Assembly: GCA_030765065.1 (NCBI GenBank)
Contig: CM060977.1
Coordinates: forward strand, 98,411,795 to 98,475,794
Reading direction: 5' to 3'
DNA: 64,000 nucleotides
Source of the DNA: Deroplatys truncata
Lineage: Eukaryota; Arthropoda; Insecta; Mantodea; Mantidae
Positions within the stretch are counted from its first letter, which is position 1, and the number at the start of each line of letters is the position of its first letter. A model generated the notes under the pieces. It was not told the origin of the DNA. It worked only from the letters and a program-made list of their open reading frames with translations, and ran no database searches. This document shows, piece by piece, positions 30,894-42,952 of the stretch. The position numbers and the translations under genes were made by a program.

Positions 30894-33289
30894 AGCAATG
30901 TCTTTTTTGTTTTCCCATTGAAGAAATGCATTTTATTCGTATAGAAGAATGGTGTTTATTTAAAGAGTGGTATGGGATACTTGTTCTCTAATATGAGAGT
31001 TATTCACACTCAGATTATCAAGTGGTTAGGTATTTACAGCCACTCAGGAAAGTATTCTTCTCCACTTTAAATAATTATAGCAGCTAAGTCAAAGGACTAA
31101 AGGCTCTCATTCTTAACAAGCAGAAAGAAGAAACAACACAGTTCACGTGCTCTGGTGCTCTTGCCACGTATTCATTGTTAGGCTTATAATTATTGAACAT
31201 TTCACGGTTCTTTCAGATTTTTGATGTGTGGCTCCCATAAAACTATTTTCTACGCGTCTGGTAGGACACTCTGCTTTGGAGTGAAACTTGAATTTGATCT
31301 GATGGAGGAAAAGTAATGAAACCACAAGAACTCAAGTGTTAATGAGGAAGTTCACGAAAAACATTGATAATTGCCTAGTTTGACAATTTTTCCCTATCAG
31401 ATCAAACCCCATCCTCACCGAAACTTCAGACACTATAGCAAAAACAAAATACTCTACCAGACGCACAAAAAATATCGAAAAAGTTGAAAAATCCCTGAAA
31501 TACAGAAAATATACAAACTCAACAAAATCAAAAGACTGAAAATGTACCAGAACACGAAAAATAAATATCCACCCCTCCCACCGCACATTAAAAGTGCTTT
31601 CCTTCCCTCCATTAGTCTGGCTGCTAACATTTTCTAATGTGGGGACGAATACTTTGAGTGCCTTACCTTACAAAGAGAGGTAATTGCTCAAAATCTTGAA
31701 AACCCAACCAGTCTGGTTAAAAACCTGTCTTAGTTATACTAAAAGTATATACTTATATAGTGAATTGTTAATTCTATGCATGAACTTATATTAATCTATT
31801 CAATAAACTACTTGTAAATGTTTTTAATATACCATTAGTATAAAAATCAGAAAAGACTACGTTTATATCAGATAGCTTCATTTCAATTGAGTTTTAAAAT
31901 TATTTTTATTCCTTAGTGTTTTTAAAAGCGTGTGCACTGACACTGTTTTCTATCCTAAAGTGCTGGAACACGTAATTGTATGTTACGACAAACCGTTGAA
32001 TGTGTTAATGATGTCTCAAATAAAACAGACATGAGAAGATGTATCTCTACAATAATGTAGGGAAATATAATAGTACCTTTTATGAGAAACACCAAAAAGT
32101 GTTCTCCCATTAACTTTTGAATGTAAGAAATAATATAAACGAAGGATAAATATAAGAATCTATTTTAAAGGCATAACGAGTAGGCAAAGAAAGAGCAAAA
32201 CAGATAAGGAAAAAAAGAAAATTTGAATGGCACGAACCAGCGTCTTGACTGCTAAGCTAGGAAACGCTAATTTATATGAGGACCCATAACTGAAGTTTGT
32301 GGAGAAACATCTAATATCTCGAGAAATGACTCATATTCAAGAGGATTTCCAAACAGGTATTTGCTGTATAAAGCCTCCCGAAAGATCGACCAAGTCGATC
32401 TCCACCATAGTAAAGGAAGACATAAGTTATTTTTCCTTCCCTTTTCTGGTTGAGGGAGGTGGCCATTCCTCGCCTATATCTATTTGTTATTAGCCAGAGG
32501 GTTTACAGAATTAGTATAGGTATGCTTATTGGTCCAATACAGAGCACAAGGTGGTACCGCCAATTAAATGAAGTCATAATGCCATGAAGCACCCCAAAAA
32601 CGTTAAGAAGTGAGATGTGGCCAGAGAAGTTCCTTTGATTTATTCCTGACGTTTCTGTACAATATCCACACTGGAGCCATGTCGAGTCCTCTACGATAAC
32701 CAGGAAAAAATGTAGCAAAAAACGTCAAAGTGGCAGCAGATCGTAACATTCAACTCAACACACAGCAAAGGCTAAGAAACACTACACGTGTTAGCACAGC
32801 TGTAATGTATACATACATTTAAATTGTTTTCCTATTTATAATTTGGTGTAGATAGCTTTAGATTTATTATCTCCAGTAAAAATGATTTTTTCCTAAAATA
32901 CGTGCTATGTTATAAGTAAAATCCCTGTATTATCTGTATTATTCTCATGACCTTACGAATTACTCCCTTCACACAGTCTAATATAATATAGATTTACGTC
33001 TATAAGGGAATCTGTATTTGTTATACAGTTGTTTACATTAAACCAGTCAGTTTATATTGAAGAATTTTCTATTTTCAAACTACACAGTTGTACAAAAAGA
33101 AACAGAGAATGTACAGTGGATATTTGTAAAATGCTTTACAGAATATCGAGAAAAAAAAGGAATGAACATGTGTTGCAATTAGGAACCTATGAATCAATCA
33201 TGCGGGAGATAAAATGCCCGTTTCTCCCTGCCCTGTTCAATAAATATATACAAATTCGTGCACATACATATATACTTTTATTTTGATAT
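30894..33289. other. Unassigned AT-rich DNA, 2.4 kb
   Basis: No gene or transposon end recognised. ORFs are short (longest 85 codons at 33029-33286). A small perfect palindrome, GATCGACCAAGTCGATC, lies near 32385. This may be unique sequence between repeats or very old repeats. Confidence 0.4.
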
Positions 33290-33495
33290 ACATTTTACAA
33301 AGTATTAAAAAAAACCAATTTTCATATCTACTTCGTGCTAATTGGGATATACAATGAATTAAACATTTTGTTCATGGTACAGACAGGATAGGGAGAACTA
33401 CAGCGATAGTAACAATTTGAAAAAGCGGATCGTTTTATACTGACTCTGAAATTCCATACTCTTTATATGACATTACGATACACAAAATAAAGCTA
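33290..33495 (+). repeat. R1 fragment (middle part)
   Basis: Matches the R1 middle around CTACAGCGATAGTAACAATT and GAAATTCCATACTCTTT. Both ends are missing. Confidence 0.45.
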
Positions 33496-33690
33496 CTGTA
33501 CGGGATAGCTCAGGTGGTTACGTCTGTGGCCCGCATTCGGGAGGCACCGGGTTCAAATCCTGAACACCGACAATCTAACTCAGGTTTTTTTGTGGTCCTC
33601 CTCTTTCGCCAAGGTGAATGGCAGATTGGATATTTAATACCACGGCCCAAAGTTTTACCTTAGGTCTAAAACAATAGTAAAATGCAAAAT
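33496..33690 (+). repeat. tRNA-derived SINE
   Basis: The head has RNA polymerase III promoter boxes: an A box in GGGATAGCTCAGGTGG and a B box in GGGTTCAAATCC about 35 bases later. A non-tRNA body follows. There is no cloverleaf acceptor pairing typical of a true tRNA gene, so I call it a SINE. The 3' limit is uncertain. Confidence 0.65.
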
Positions 33691-33949
33691 AGATGGTCAT
33701 AACAAATGCTGTATCATCTATCCACATATAAACGGCATCCTAATGACATCTGCCCGGCACGTGTAGAAGTTGAGGTGTCGAAGCTTCCACCTGCTCGTCA
33801 CAGAAGCAGAGGTATAGTTGCTATGCGCATGTCTCTGTGGACATGTGACGAAGTAAGATGGTATGATACAGGTATGAGACCTAAAAGGCTAACTGAAATT
33901 AAATGGAGTTTTATTTACGGACGCTCTTTAACTAGTTGGTCCTTAGCGT

Positions 33950-34185
33950 TCCATTCTATATTGGGCGTGAAAGCGGTAATTTTGCTCAGAGGTCTCTTTA
34001 TCAGGCTTGAGGTTGTTTTACGTGCCATAAATCTACGACACGGGACCACCGACTTTACTTCCCTTCTGAAGGAAGCCATACTAAGGATTTTTACGCCCGA
34101 AAAAATCCATCGCCCTCTACCGGGTTTGAACCCGCGATCTCGGGAACTAGAGGCTAGCATGGTAATCACTACACCACGGAGACAA
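33950..34185 (-). repeat. tRNA-derived SINE, second type
   Basis: On the minus strand the head reads TCCGTGGTGTAGTGATTACC, with the B box GCGGGTTCAAACCCGG at about 34120-34135, followed by a body with GTTTTACGTGCCATAAATC read on the plus strand. The tRNA-like head differs from the SINE at 33496, so this is a separate family. The plus-strand ORF of 175 codons across it is a by-product. Confidence 0.6.
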
Positions 34186-34189
34186 CAAA

Positions 34190-34847
34190 AGCCTAACTGT
34201 CCGCCACGCACTAATCCACAAGGTATCTCCTAACAGACCAGTCGCAATATGACCACGTAATTAAGGGACTCGTACTGAATTTTCCAGCTTCTTATTTTAA
34301 AGATATTTGCTTGAAAATTGGCAGTTTTTATATTAATAGTAGTTGCCATATAATACAATTAAATATTTATAATTAGTAACAAAAATAAATCAAGATTTTC
34401 TAAAACTGGCTTGAGAATTCACATGTCAGAGGTGTATGATAGTGGAATTTCCTTACACTCCAGCACAATGGAAATAAATGTAAGGATTTCATTGAAGTTT
34501 ACGTTATAGTTTTAAACCCATAAATTTCTGTTTCCAAAGAGTTGTTGGTGTTAAAATGTTCCTTGTTTTGAGTATACATTAATTTTTTGTGAGCCAATGA
34601 ATAAAACAATAATAAAATCCATACTTGAATTATTTAATTAGCATTTTAGATCATGTGTGCCAAATTACAATCATTCAGCCAATAAAGTAGTAGTGCCTAT
34701 TAAGAAGAACGTTTAGGGAAAATTAAAAATTTAAAAATGTGTAGCATGAACGTACGAGTGATCACATTTAACTTTGGGAATGAAGCATATGATGCATTGC
34801 ATAACTGCTACAATGCACAAATTCATGTATAGCTCCAAATTTTATAT
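34190..34847. other. Unassigned AT-rich DNA
   Basis: No ORF or repeat end recognised. Confidence 0.4.
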
Positions 34848-35311
34848 ATAGATTCCTTCCGAATGAAGAGGACTTCCTAGACTATTTTCAGAAAATTCAA
34901 GATATAGTTTTTACTTGTCACGTAAATACTTTAATCTATGATATTTTAATCAAAATCATTAGAGCCACTTTTATAAAGTAAAAGTTTTCGAAGAATGTTT
35001 CACGCAGAGGGTAGTTGGGGGTAGGTGGCTATTCTTGAAAATCTTTCTGTCACATTCTTATAGGATATTGAACTAAAATACCGATTTTTTTATTTTGAGT
35101 TATGCTGTTCACAGAAACACACACACACTCACACACACATACACACGCACCAATCCACGCACGCTCGCAACACACAGGGACATATTTTTCAAAACTACAT
35201 TATTTGGATTCATGGTGCCTCAAAACATGTATTTCCGGTGAAATCTCGGTATCGAATTTTTGGCTGGAATGCAATACCTTCTCTGCCTAGTAGTATGTGA
35301 TAGAAAAAGTA
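34848..35311 (+). repeat. R1 copy lacking its head
   Basis: Starts in the R1 middle at TTCCGAATGAAGAGGACTTC and runs through the CA-rich block (about 35115-35150) to the tail GTGATAGAAAAAGTAA. The next R1 copy begins directly at its tail, giving a head-to-tail pair. Confidence 0.75.
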
Positions 35312-36121
35312 AAAAAGATCTGATGTGATACATCCACATGACATTCTCTACCCTCTATGTTTATTACTAGGTATACAAACTATTCTTACTAAAGCTTATT
35401 TTACTACCTATTACATTTTAATCCAAATAAACCTTTGCAGAAATAGCTACATTACACATTTCGTTATAGATACAAAGCGAACAGCGATAGTCAAATGTTT
35501 AAGAACTGGACGATATACGTTAGCCTTAAAATTCCATACTGTTTCCATGCCATCCCGAAAAAAAACTGAATGTTGAAAGGACTTTAAATAATTACCAAGG
35601 AATGAATAATTCGAAACATTAATAACGGATGTTTAGAAATTGCTTCTGCCACAAAAACTTATTTTAAGTAAATTGTGTGTTTTAAAGAGATATACATTTT
35701 TTATGTTGTACGTTTTCGTCTATCACTTAACGTTTACGGGTTATAAAAAGTTCTTTCCAAATGAAGAGGACTTCACAGTCTCTTTTCGCTTAATATATGT
35801 TATTTTAATAAAAAATTTTAGAGCTTCTTTTTAATAAATAACAAATTTCGAAAAATGTTCCATATAAAAGGTAATTAGGTGTGGGGAGATTCTCTTTAAA
35901 ATCTACGTGTCGCATCTTTAGAAGGTATGAACCCGAATACCAAGTTTGGTGTTTATTGGACTTTTCATTTTTGAGTTATGCTATTCACAGACACTCAATC
36001 ACAAACAGTTTTGCTAAAAATGCTTTTTTGGATTCAGGGGCCTCAAAACATGTATGTACGGTGAAGTCTCAGTATGGAATGGAATACCTTATCTACCTAC
36101 CATGTACGGGGTGGAGAAAGT
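35312..36121 (+). repeat. R1 copy, near full length
   Basis: About 810 bp with both ends: the head has ATCTGATGTGATACATCCAC and the tail GTACGGGGTGGAGAAAGTAA. It shows the TIR-like pair ACTTTCTCTACC (here slightly changed) and GGTGGAGAAAGT. A frame of 83 codons at 35325-35576 matches that in the copy at 30247. Confidence 0.85.
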
Positions 36122-36978
36122 AATTAATTGCAGAAATTTGCTCTAGACAAACTATCGTCGTGTGTATTGGTATGGGTATAAAGGTAAGGAAACAGTTTAT
36201 GCAGTCAGCATGATGGGATCTTGGGATTTGTTTCGTCGTATTATTTTATGGATGTAGTTTCCTGGTGTAAATGAGTTTCAGTTGAATCAGTCTTGTACAA
36301 AAACACGATATGCATGGAATTGGAAAAAGAAATCTCATAGCTCCACGTATGAGCAAGATTGCCAACCGCTGGTTCTGTGGGAAGCTTATTCCCGTTCGGG
36401 TGATTGGCTACAGCGTCCATTTTGTCTGCTATTGGTAGCGAATGTTACTCGGCCGAAATCCTGCCCTAAATGCAAATTCAAATCGAAGCATGATAATGGA
36501 AAATGGTTCTTTGTTTCTTTTTTCGCGGATTACATGCCGGATGGAAAATGCTGAAGTGTTTCGTTTCATTCCATGATTTCAATCTTTATTCGATTCAGCA
36601 CTGGCAGGCACCTCCACAATGGGAATCTTTAATCCCTCGCTATGAACGAGACTGCTCTTAAAGCGGGAATGGAAATTGTTTCAAAACTCGGCCCTGTTTC
36701 TCGCTCCAAATATTCTTTTCTCTCTTCAATATTGCATGGGTGATCATATTTAATTTCCTAAATGAACTACGCTACGAGAATTTGAAAACTATCTCCCGTT
36801 CGGACTTCAACGATTTGCAGCAAATATCATCAGTTATTCTCAAAACATTTATTGTACTGTTGCGATCAGAAAATTTGAAGAAATGTTTAGTTGCTAAACC
36901 CGACAAACAACGCCGTGGAAGGACTTTTTTATGCTAAATATGAAATGATTTCACCATTAATATAGCTTTATTTCTGAG
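36122..36978. other. Unassigned DNA
   Basis: No gene or repeat recognised. Short plus-strand ORFs (90 codons at 36282-36554, 65 codons at 36740-36937) have no motif I know. Confidence 0.4.
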
Positions 36979-38004
36979 TAGGGTTGCCATATGCCACGGA
37001 TTTTGCAGATTGTCCGCGATTTTATAATGAATGAAAATTTCCAGGCCGAAAACACAAAAGTTTGCGATTTGTACTATATTTGAATTAAAATTTCAAGAAA
37101 TTTAATTTGGGGGGGTAGATGCTGGGTAGATGGCCTAAAAGTTCACATGAAAATTAGATTAATTTTGAGTACCCAGCACGTACATTGAGGGGACGTATAC
37201 TTACTTGGCTGTGGAGACCGAAACGTGGTGTGGAGGTTAAGAGGAAGGCGTGGGTTTTTCATTGTACAAAATCCATAACACAAATCTACTCACACATTCC
37301 TAGATTTATTTCACAACCTTTGGGGTTCCTACATTATTAAAAATGTAAGGTGGGGGGAGATGTCCACCGATCCAAAGCCCGACTTACACACGCGGTCCGT
37401 CTCTCACGGAATTCTAACTGAGACTGACGCTATATCGCCCACTACTCGTAGCAAGCAAAGCTACCAGCCAAGAATGACGTAAACAACAATGCGTATGGTA
37501 ATGACAATGTAGAACAATAATGTAACTCCCAAATTATTATTACGCCACAGTATTCAGAGTATTTCTCCATAACACCAATGTGGAGTATTTCCCTCATGAA
37601 CGCTCAGTTGACAGAAGAAAGGAATAGGTTTAACAGTAAAATCAGCTACTGCAATATTTAAAATAAATATAAATCACATAAGTTGTAGTGAGTTTCATAA
37701 GCTTATTGTGGAAAATATCAATTTCCCTTCATTCTTCCAGGATCTGAGAAATACGTTTGGTACATAAATACTTAAATGTTTATACTAAATATATTACGTT
37801 GCACTGAATATTAATTTTTTTATAATGTGTGCTTACCTAAGGTAAAATACAATAAAGCAGTCCTTCCAAAACTCCGGATTATTAATTAAATGCACATTTC
37901 TCCTCATTAGTGCTCCTTATTTCTCAAAGCTTAATTTCCTTAAATCAATGGAACTAAGGGTAAAAAATGATCTGGTTTTGGATTTTCAGAATATGGCAAC
38001 CCTA
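36979..38004. mobile_element. hAT-like non-autonomous element
   Basis: A 1,026-bp stretch ends in a perfect 14-bp inverted repeat, TAGGGTTGCCATAT. The flanks TTTCTGAG (36971-36978) and TTTGTGAG (38005-38012) form an 8-bp target duplication with one mismatch. TAGGG-type ends with 8-bp duplications are typical of hAT transposons. No transposase is present, so it depended on an enzyme from elsewhere. Confidence 0.7.
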
Positions 38005-38029
38005 TTTGTGAGTAATGTTTGTTTCTACT

Positions 38030-38850
38030 TTCTATTCCTACACCTGCATAGTATGAAGAGAAGGTATTGCATTCCACCCAACAAATTTGATACCCAATTT
38101 CACCGGAAATATATGTTGCAGAGTCCCCTGTATAAAAAAGTCATGTTTAAAAAACGTATGTATACTTTATGTATGTGTGTGTTTGTGTGAGTGTGTATTT
38201 CTCTGAAAAATTAAAAGTCGAATAAGTACCAAACTTAGTATTTAAATTCAGTACCTGCCAAAGATGCAAAACAAAGATTTTCAACCAAAACTCACACTTT
38301 TATTCAACATTTTTAGAATTTTTGGTGTTTCCGAAAAACGGCTGCAAGATTTTTATTCAAAACACCATATCAAAGACATCCACATGACGAACAATATGGA
38401 TGTATTGAGTTTTCTGGAAATAGCCTATTAAGTCCTCCATTTGAAAATAATTCTATATAATCTTCTAGAACTGGCAAGCGATCAACGAAAACTTGCTATA
38501 CAAAAATGCAGAACCCTTTAAAGTGCACACTTTATTTCCGATATATGAGTTATTAAGGCTTCGAATTGTTCCATTCTTTGTTATTCTTTTTAAGTTCTGT
38601 CAACATTCAGCTGTTTCTCGCGGTTGCATGGAAACAGTATGGAAATTTTAGGCCGCGTTTAGCGTCCAGTTCTTAAACATTTATCTCTATTCGCTTTGTA
38701 TCTATAGTGAAATGTTAAATGCAGCTATTTCCGCAAAAGTTTATCTAGATTAAAATGAGGTAGATAGATAAACAAACCTTTGTAAGAATAATAAGCGATA
38801 GAAGATGGAAGAGGTTTTGTGTTTGTAACACATCAGAATTTGTAAAGTTT
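38030..38850 (-). repeat. R1 copy, near full length, minus strand
   Basis: Runs from the R1 tail (GAGAAGGTATTGCATTCCACCC) to the head (GTAACACATCAGAATTTG). The TG-rich block at 38160-38200 is the minus-strand version of the CA-rich block. Confidence 0.8.
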
Positions 38851-39404
38851 TAACGCCCGTTCTTACTACCTACGCTACCACAGGCGGTGGATAGTGGTTA
38901 TACATTAAATTAACTATCAATTGGGACAGATTATTTTGGAAGCAAACATTCCAGACCAAGTTTAGGATTCCTTCTCGGCATTTGATATTTATGAGGCAAC
39001 ATTTTCAGTAAGGGAGGACGGTTCTTTCAGGTTTTCCACAGGCTAATCAATCATATAATTTAGCTGTTGCATTAAAATATAAAATTCATGTAGTGTTATC
39101 CTGTTCCGAGATATTGTGCTTTATTGAGGAAGATATATCCATTCTTTCACAAGGGCTTCTCTACTGGCTTCAAGTGTTTGGGGAGGTCGATCTGGCTCTT
39201 GAAACCGTTGTTCTGGATGTTCCTAGAATTATACTCATGGATTTAAATCTGGTCTGCTTTATGGACCTTCAGTTTTTTGCGCATAAATACAGGAATAAAC
39301 TTGCTGCACTTTAGCCTTGAATGTGTATGGAAAATCTAATTTGATCATTTATTATATTTCCGTGTTGCGCTTATTCTCAACTGCCATACATTTTCCCTGT
39401 ATTA
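38851..39404. other. Unassigned DNA
   Basis: No gene or repeat recognised. A plus-strand ORF of 73 codons (39093-39314) has no known motif. Confidence 0.4.
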
Positions 39405-39545
39405 CAGCGCGGACTCCCACCCCAAACTACCTTTACGTGAACACACGTTTGTTTTTTATTTTCTCAAAAAAATCCCACAGTTTTGATATGAGTAACATAT
39501 ATTTAAGACATTTACATAGCAAATAAAATGTATATATATATATAT
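39405..39545 (-). repeat. R1 fragment with (TA)n tract
   Basis: Matches the R1 part with CCCCAAACTACCTTTACG, ending in a TA tract at about 39531-39545. Confidence 0.55.
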
Positions 39546-39954
39546 TGTATTTTCTAGGAACAGTCCGCTTTTAGGGGGTAGTTCCGGAATGGGAAGATGA
39601 TAGTAAAGGAGAGGAGTTGAAGGGAGAAGTTAAGATAGGTGATGGGGTTCCGCTGTTGTATCCCCTTTAGTTACGCGGGATAACTGCCAGCAATTAGGCC
39701 AACAATGGGAGTAAGTAATGTCCTGCTGACAGCCATGATCTTGCTAGGGCCCTGGTCGGGGAGTTAACCAGGAAGGATTGGGAGGGAATGTGTTGGCTTT
39801 TTTTATTGATTTTTATTTCGCTTAAGGTTTGGGCATGTATGAAGGTGAGGGTGATGATGAATTCGGTAACGGTTGTACGTAGGTGTCTCGTAGTGCAGAG
39901 GGGAGAGGACCGCCAAGACTTGTTGCTCGATGAAGTTTTGAAAAGGGTTAACCT
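39546..39954. other. GC-richer segment beside the LINE-like remnant
   Basis: Base composition matches the following ORF rather than the AT-rich surroundings, so it may be the 3' continuation of the same minus-strand element. No motif recognised. Confidence 0.35.
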
Positions 39955-41013
39955 TCATCGAGCTTCCGGTTGTAGTTGTGTGGCATGTAGTTGTGTAATT
40001 GACCGATGTTTTCTGTATGGGATTGATGATACTGATTCCGATCTCTGCAACTGGGCCTCCAAAGTGCTCAGCTGCTCGTATGGCTCGTGGTGATTGTTGG
40101 GAAGTGGCAGATGAGGAATGACGGAGTTGGCGATAGCGTTTTTATTCTGTAGAGCTTCTTCTGTATAGATGCATTGACTTCTGGGTCTTCTCCAGGTATT
40201 GACTCGTGGATAGTGTGATGCAGCTTCGCTAGCTGTCTGGAGAAATTGGGGTTGGTATCCCTCTGTTTGGCTTCTACGACAGGAAGGCGTTTTGTGGCTG
40301 AGAGCCTGAGCATCTCCAGAGTTTGCTGATGCTGGCGAATTTCTCTCGCATTGAGTTGGAAGCCTCGATGAGCGTGTTGAGTTGGGCCTAGATGGTGGTG
40401 ATGATGGAGTTGTTCTCGGTGTTGGTGCTCGACCTCCGTCACAACTATGCTTGAGTGGTCCGTGACGGCTGAAATGTCGTGGCATCGGGGAAGGGCATCC
40501 ATTGCATCGGAAGGCCAGGATAGAGACAGCCTGCCCGGTTAATGACACATCCTGCCACAGGTGGCACCGCGGTGTCCAAGTGATCTTATTGGCTTCAACG
40601 GTATGGTATGGCCAAGGAAGTACATATTCGTGTTGACTGCGGCGATGTAGTGCCCCGTCTCGAAAGACTAGGGGCACCAGAGGAGTAGGTCTATGACGGA
40701 GGTCCCAGTGGTAGCTGGTTGGTGTGCAGGTGGCTGCTTTGGCAGCGGGTGGGGCGGCGGCGATGAATGTATGGCCACGGCTGGCGGGAGTGGCAGCAGC
40801 TGTGCCTGCTGTCGCGGCGAAGCGGCTGCCGAGGCATAACGAAGCCCAATAAGCGGCGGTAGAGTAGCAGCCTATCCGGCAGGTGCCCGGGAAGTGGGAA
40901 AGAGCGGTAGTTCCTTCCGGTGTAGCTACAGCGACACGGCGGCAGTTCTTGTTTTCCAATTCGGCGAAGAGTCCTATGGAATAGCCTGTGAAGTCCCCTT
41001 CATTGGAAACCAT
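39955..41013 (-). pseudogene. Possible LINE ORF1 (gag-like) remnant
   Basis: A 352-codon minus-strand frame in an unusually GC-rich block. Residues about 110-185 resemble the region before and at the first CCHC knuckle of Jockey/I-type LINE ORF1 proteins: RPTPLVPLVF, then a VE pair, then PRCHLWQDVSLTGQ in the place of QCHRCQxxGHT. Knuckle cysteines are incomplete. Beyond this point more protein-like sequence appears in another frame (40068-40502 and a third frame with QLNTLIEASNSMREKF), which suggests frameshifts. No reverse transcriptase is nearby. The long open frame may be chance in GC-rich DNA. Confidence 0.35.
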
Positions 41014-41019
41014 TTTTTT

Positions 41020-41400
41020 AGAGTTTTTATAACGTCTAAAACATAAGACACAGATAAAACCTTACTGTACAAAAAATGTATATATCTTTAGAATACACAC
41101 TGTATTTGAAATAACTTTTTTGTAGCATTAGCCATTTCCGAGAAGTGGGTTATTTTGTAATGTTCAGTACTGTTTAAAAGTACTGTCGTTATTCAAAATG
41201 TTTCTCTCAGTGTCAGAGAAAGAGTATGGAATTTTAAGGCCAGCATACAGCATTTTAAACATCTGAATAACGCTATCCGCTTTTTGCATATAAACCAATG
41301 TGTAATGGAACTATTTATGCAAACATTTATTACAATTAAGCTAAAGTAGATAGAAGAATAAGCTTTTGCAAGAATAGGTAATAGAGACTTTATAAAAATT
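41020..41400 (-). repeat. R1 head half, minus strand
   Basis: Contains GAGTATGGAATTTTAAGGCC and AGATAGAAGAATAAGC, both from the R1 head half. The tail half is missing and the LINE-like remnant abuts it. Confidence 0.75.
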
Positions 41401-41454
41401 AATAAGTGAAGGTAAAAGGTAAAAAGTCGAAGGTACACACTGCAGAGAGGCCGC

Positions 41455-41935
41455 GCACCGCAATAATGGGCGCCTCTAATGTGTCACCTTGGAATGAGGG
41501 ATGAGAGGAGATATGAAGAGTGCCCAGATCCGGTGACGACTTACCAAGCATAGACGGGGTCCCTAATGTTTCCAGATCGAACGCATACGACGCCGTTCAG
41601 GCCCGCACACAACACCCTGACGCCCGAAGGGGCGCCTGCCCAGGAGCATACGGAGGCGGGACTCAATCCGATCGACGTCAGGATGTACCTTCTACAAAGC
41701 GCACGTGCATTACTCAGTCGTAACACGCCGAACAGTGGTGCCTGGTCCTTCAACAGAAAAAATGATGAAGGAAGCGGAAATGGTAGGGAAAATGAGATAG
41801 AAGAGGAACCATTCACCTACCAACTCGGAGAAATCACGAAAAACCCATGCCAGAGAGGGTGTTCGCCTGGAATCGAACCCGTAAACACACGAATGCAAGC
41901 CTCACACGTTCTGCGGAGCATCTCGTGGTTATGTG
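41455..41935 (-). repeat. Long tRNA-derived SINE
   Basis: On the minus strand the head ends in a B box GGGTTCGATTCCAGGCG (about 41865-41880), followed by GGGTTTTTCGTGATTTCTCC and a long GC-rich body. The same body plan is seen at 51765-52190, 53500-53932 and 58130-58565. Total length is near 450 bp. Short ORFs on both strands across it are not genes. Confidence 0.6.
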
Positions 41936-41956
41936 AATAACACATCGGGTGTTTTG

Positions 41957-42952
41957 TAAAATGCTACCTCTATTCAGCTATTTCTCGCGGTCATGGAAAC
42001 AGTAAGGAATTTCAAGGCCAGTGTATAGGCTCCACTTTTAAATGTCTCATTATCCATTCTCTATCGCTCTTGTTCTGCAAGCAAATGTGTACTCAAACTA
42101 TTTCTACAAAGGTTTATCTCAACAAACAGTATATAGATAGAAAAAATCTCATGTATTACATTCCTACGAGTTTCCGTAACCTCTATCGCTTATTAGTGAG
42201 TATAAAATTTATTCTTACTAAAGTTAATTTTTCTATCTTCATTTTAATCGCGATAAACTTTTTCAGAAATAGCTCCATTACACATTTCGTCATAAATACA
42301 AAGGGAATACCGACAGTCAAATGTTTTAGAGCTGGACGCTACACGGTGCCTTAAAGCTCCATACATTTTCCATGCAGTCGCGAGAAACAACTGAATGTTG
42401 AAAGGACAAAGTACTGAACAATACGATCCATTAAATTGGAACATTATATTGGAAACGACTTATTCTACATTGTGTAGTACGTTTTCGTCTATCGCTTAAC
42501 GTTTACGAATTATACAGGATTATACAGAATTTCTTCCAATGAGTAAGACTTCAAAGACAATTCCCAGAGAATTAAAGACATACTTGTTATTTGTCATGTA
42601 AATGCTTTAATATATGGCATTTTAGGCAAACTCGTTTGAGCCTGTTTTTAGAAAAACAAAAATTCTTAAAAATATTCCATGTAAAATGTAGTTTGGGTGT
42701 GGGGGATTTTCTTAGGAACACTTTGTGTCGTATCCTTGGAAGATGCTGAGCCTAATTACCAAGTTTTTTCTTTATCTGAATTTTCGTTTTTGAGTTATTC
42801 TGTGACATACACATGCGCACTTTTCTAAAAATGCTTTTTGGGGAGATTCAGCAGGCCTCAAAACACGTATTTCTGGTGAAATCTCCATATTGAATTTTTA
42901 TATGGAATGCAGTACCTTCTCTACTGCCTAGGTACGTGGTAGAGAAAGTAAT
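41957..42952. repeat. Inverted R1 pair, head to head
   Basis: 41957-42140 is a minus-strand piece of the R1 head half (CGCGGTCATGGAAACAGTAA). 42143-42952 is a near full-length plus-strand copy ending GTACGTGGTAGAGAAAGTAA. The plus copy's head (AAAAAATCTCATGTATTAC) begins directly inside the minus copy, as expected for one R1 inserted into another. Confidence 0.75.

Noticed and set aside
33496-33570. Functional tRNA gene
   Set aside because: A and B boxes are present, but the acceptor and anticodon stems do not pair as in a tRNA and a SINE body follows directly.
33706-34233. 175-codon plus-strand ORF
   Set aside because: It crosses a minus-strand SINE and unrelated flank, and its protein has no motif. 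It is a chance frame.
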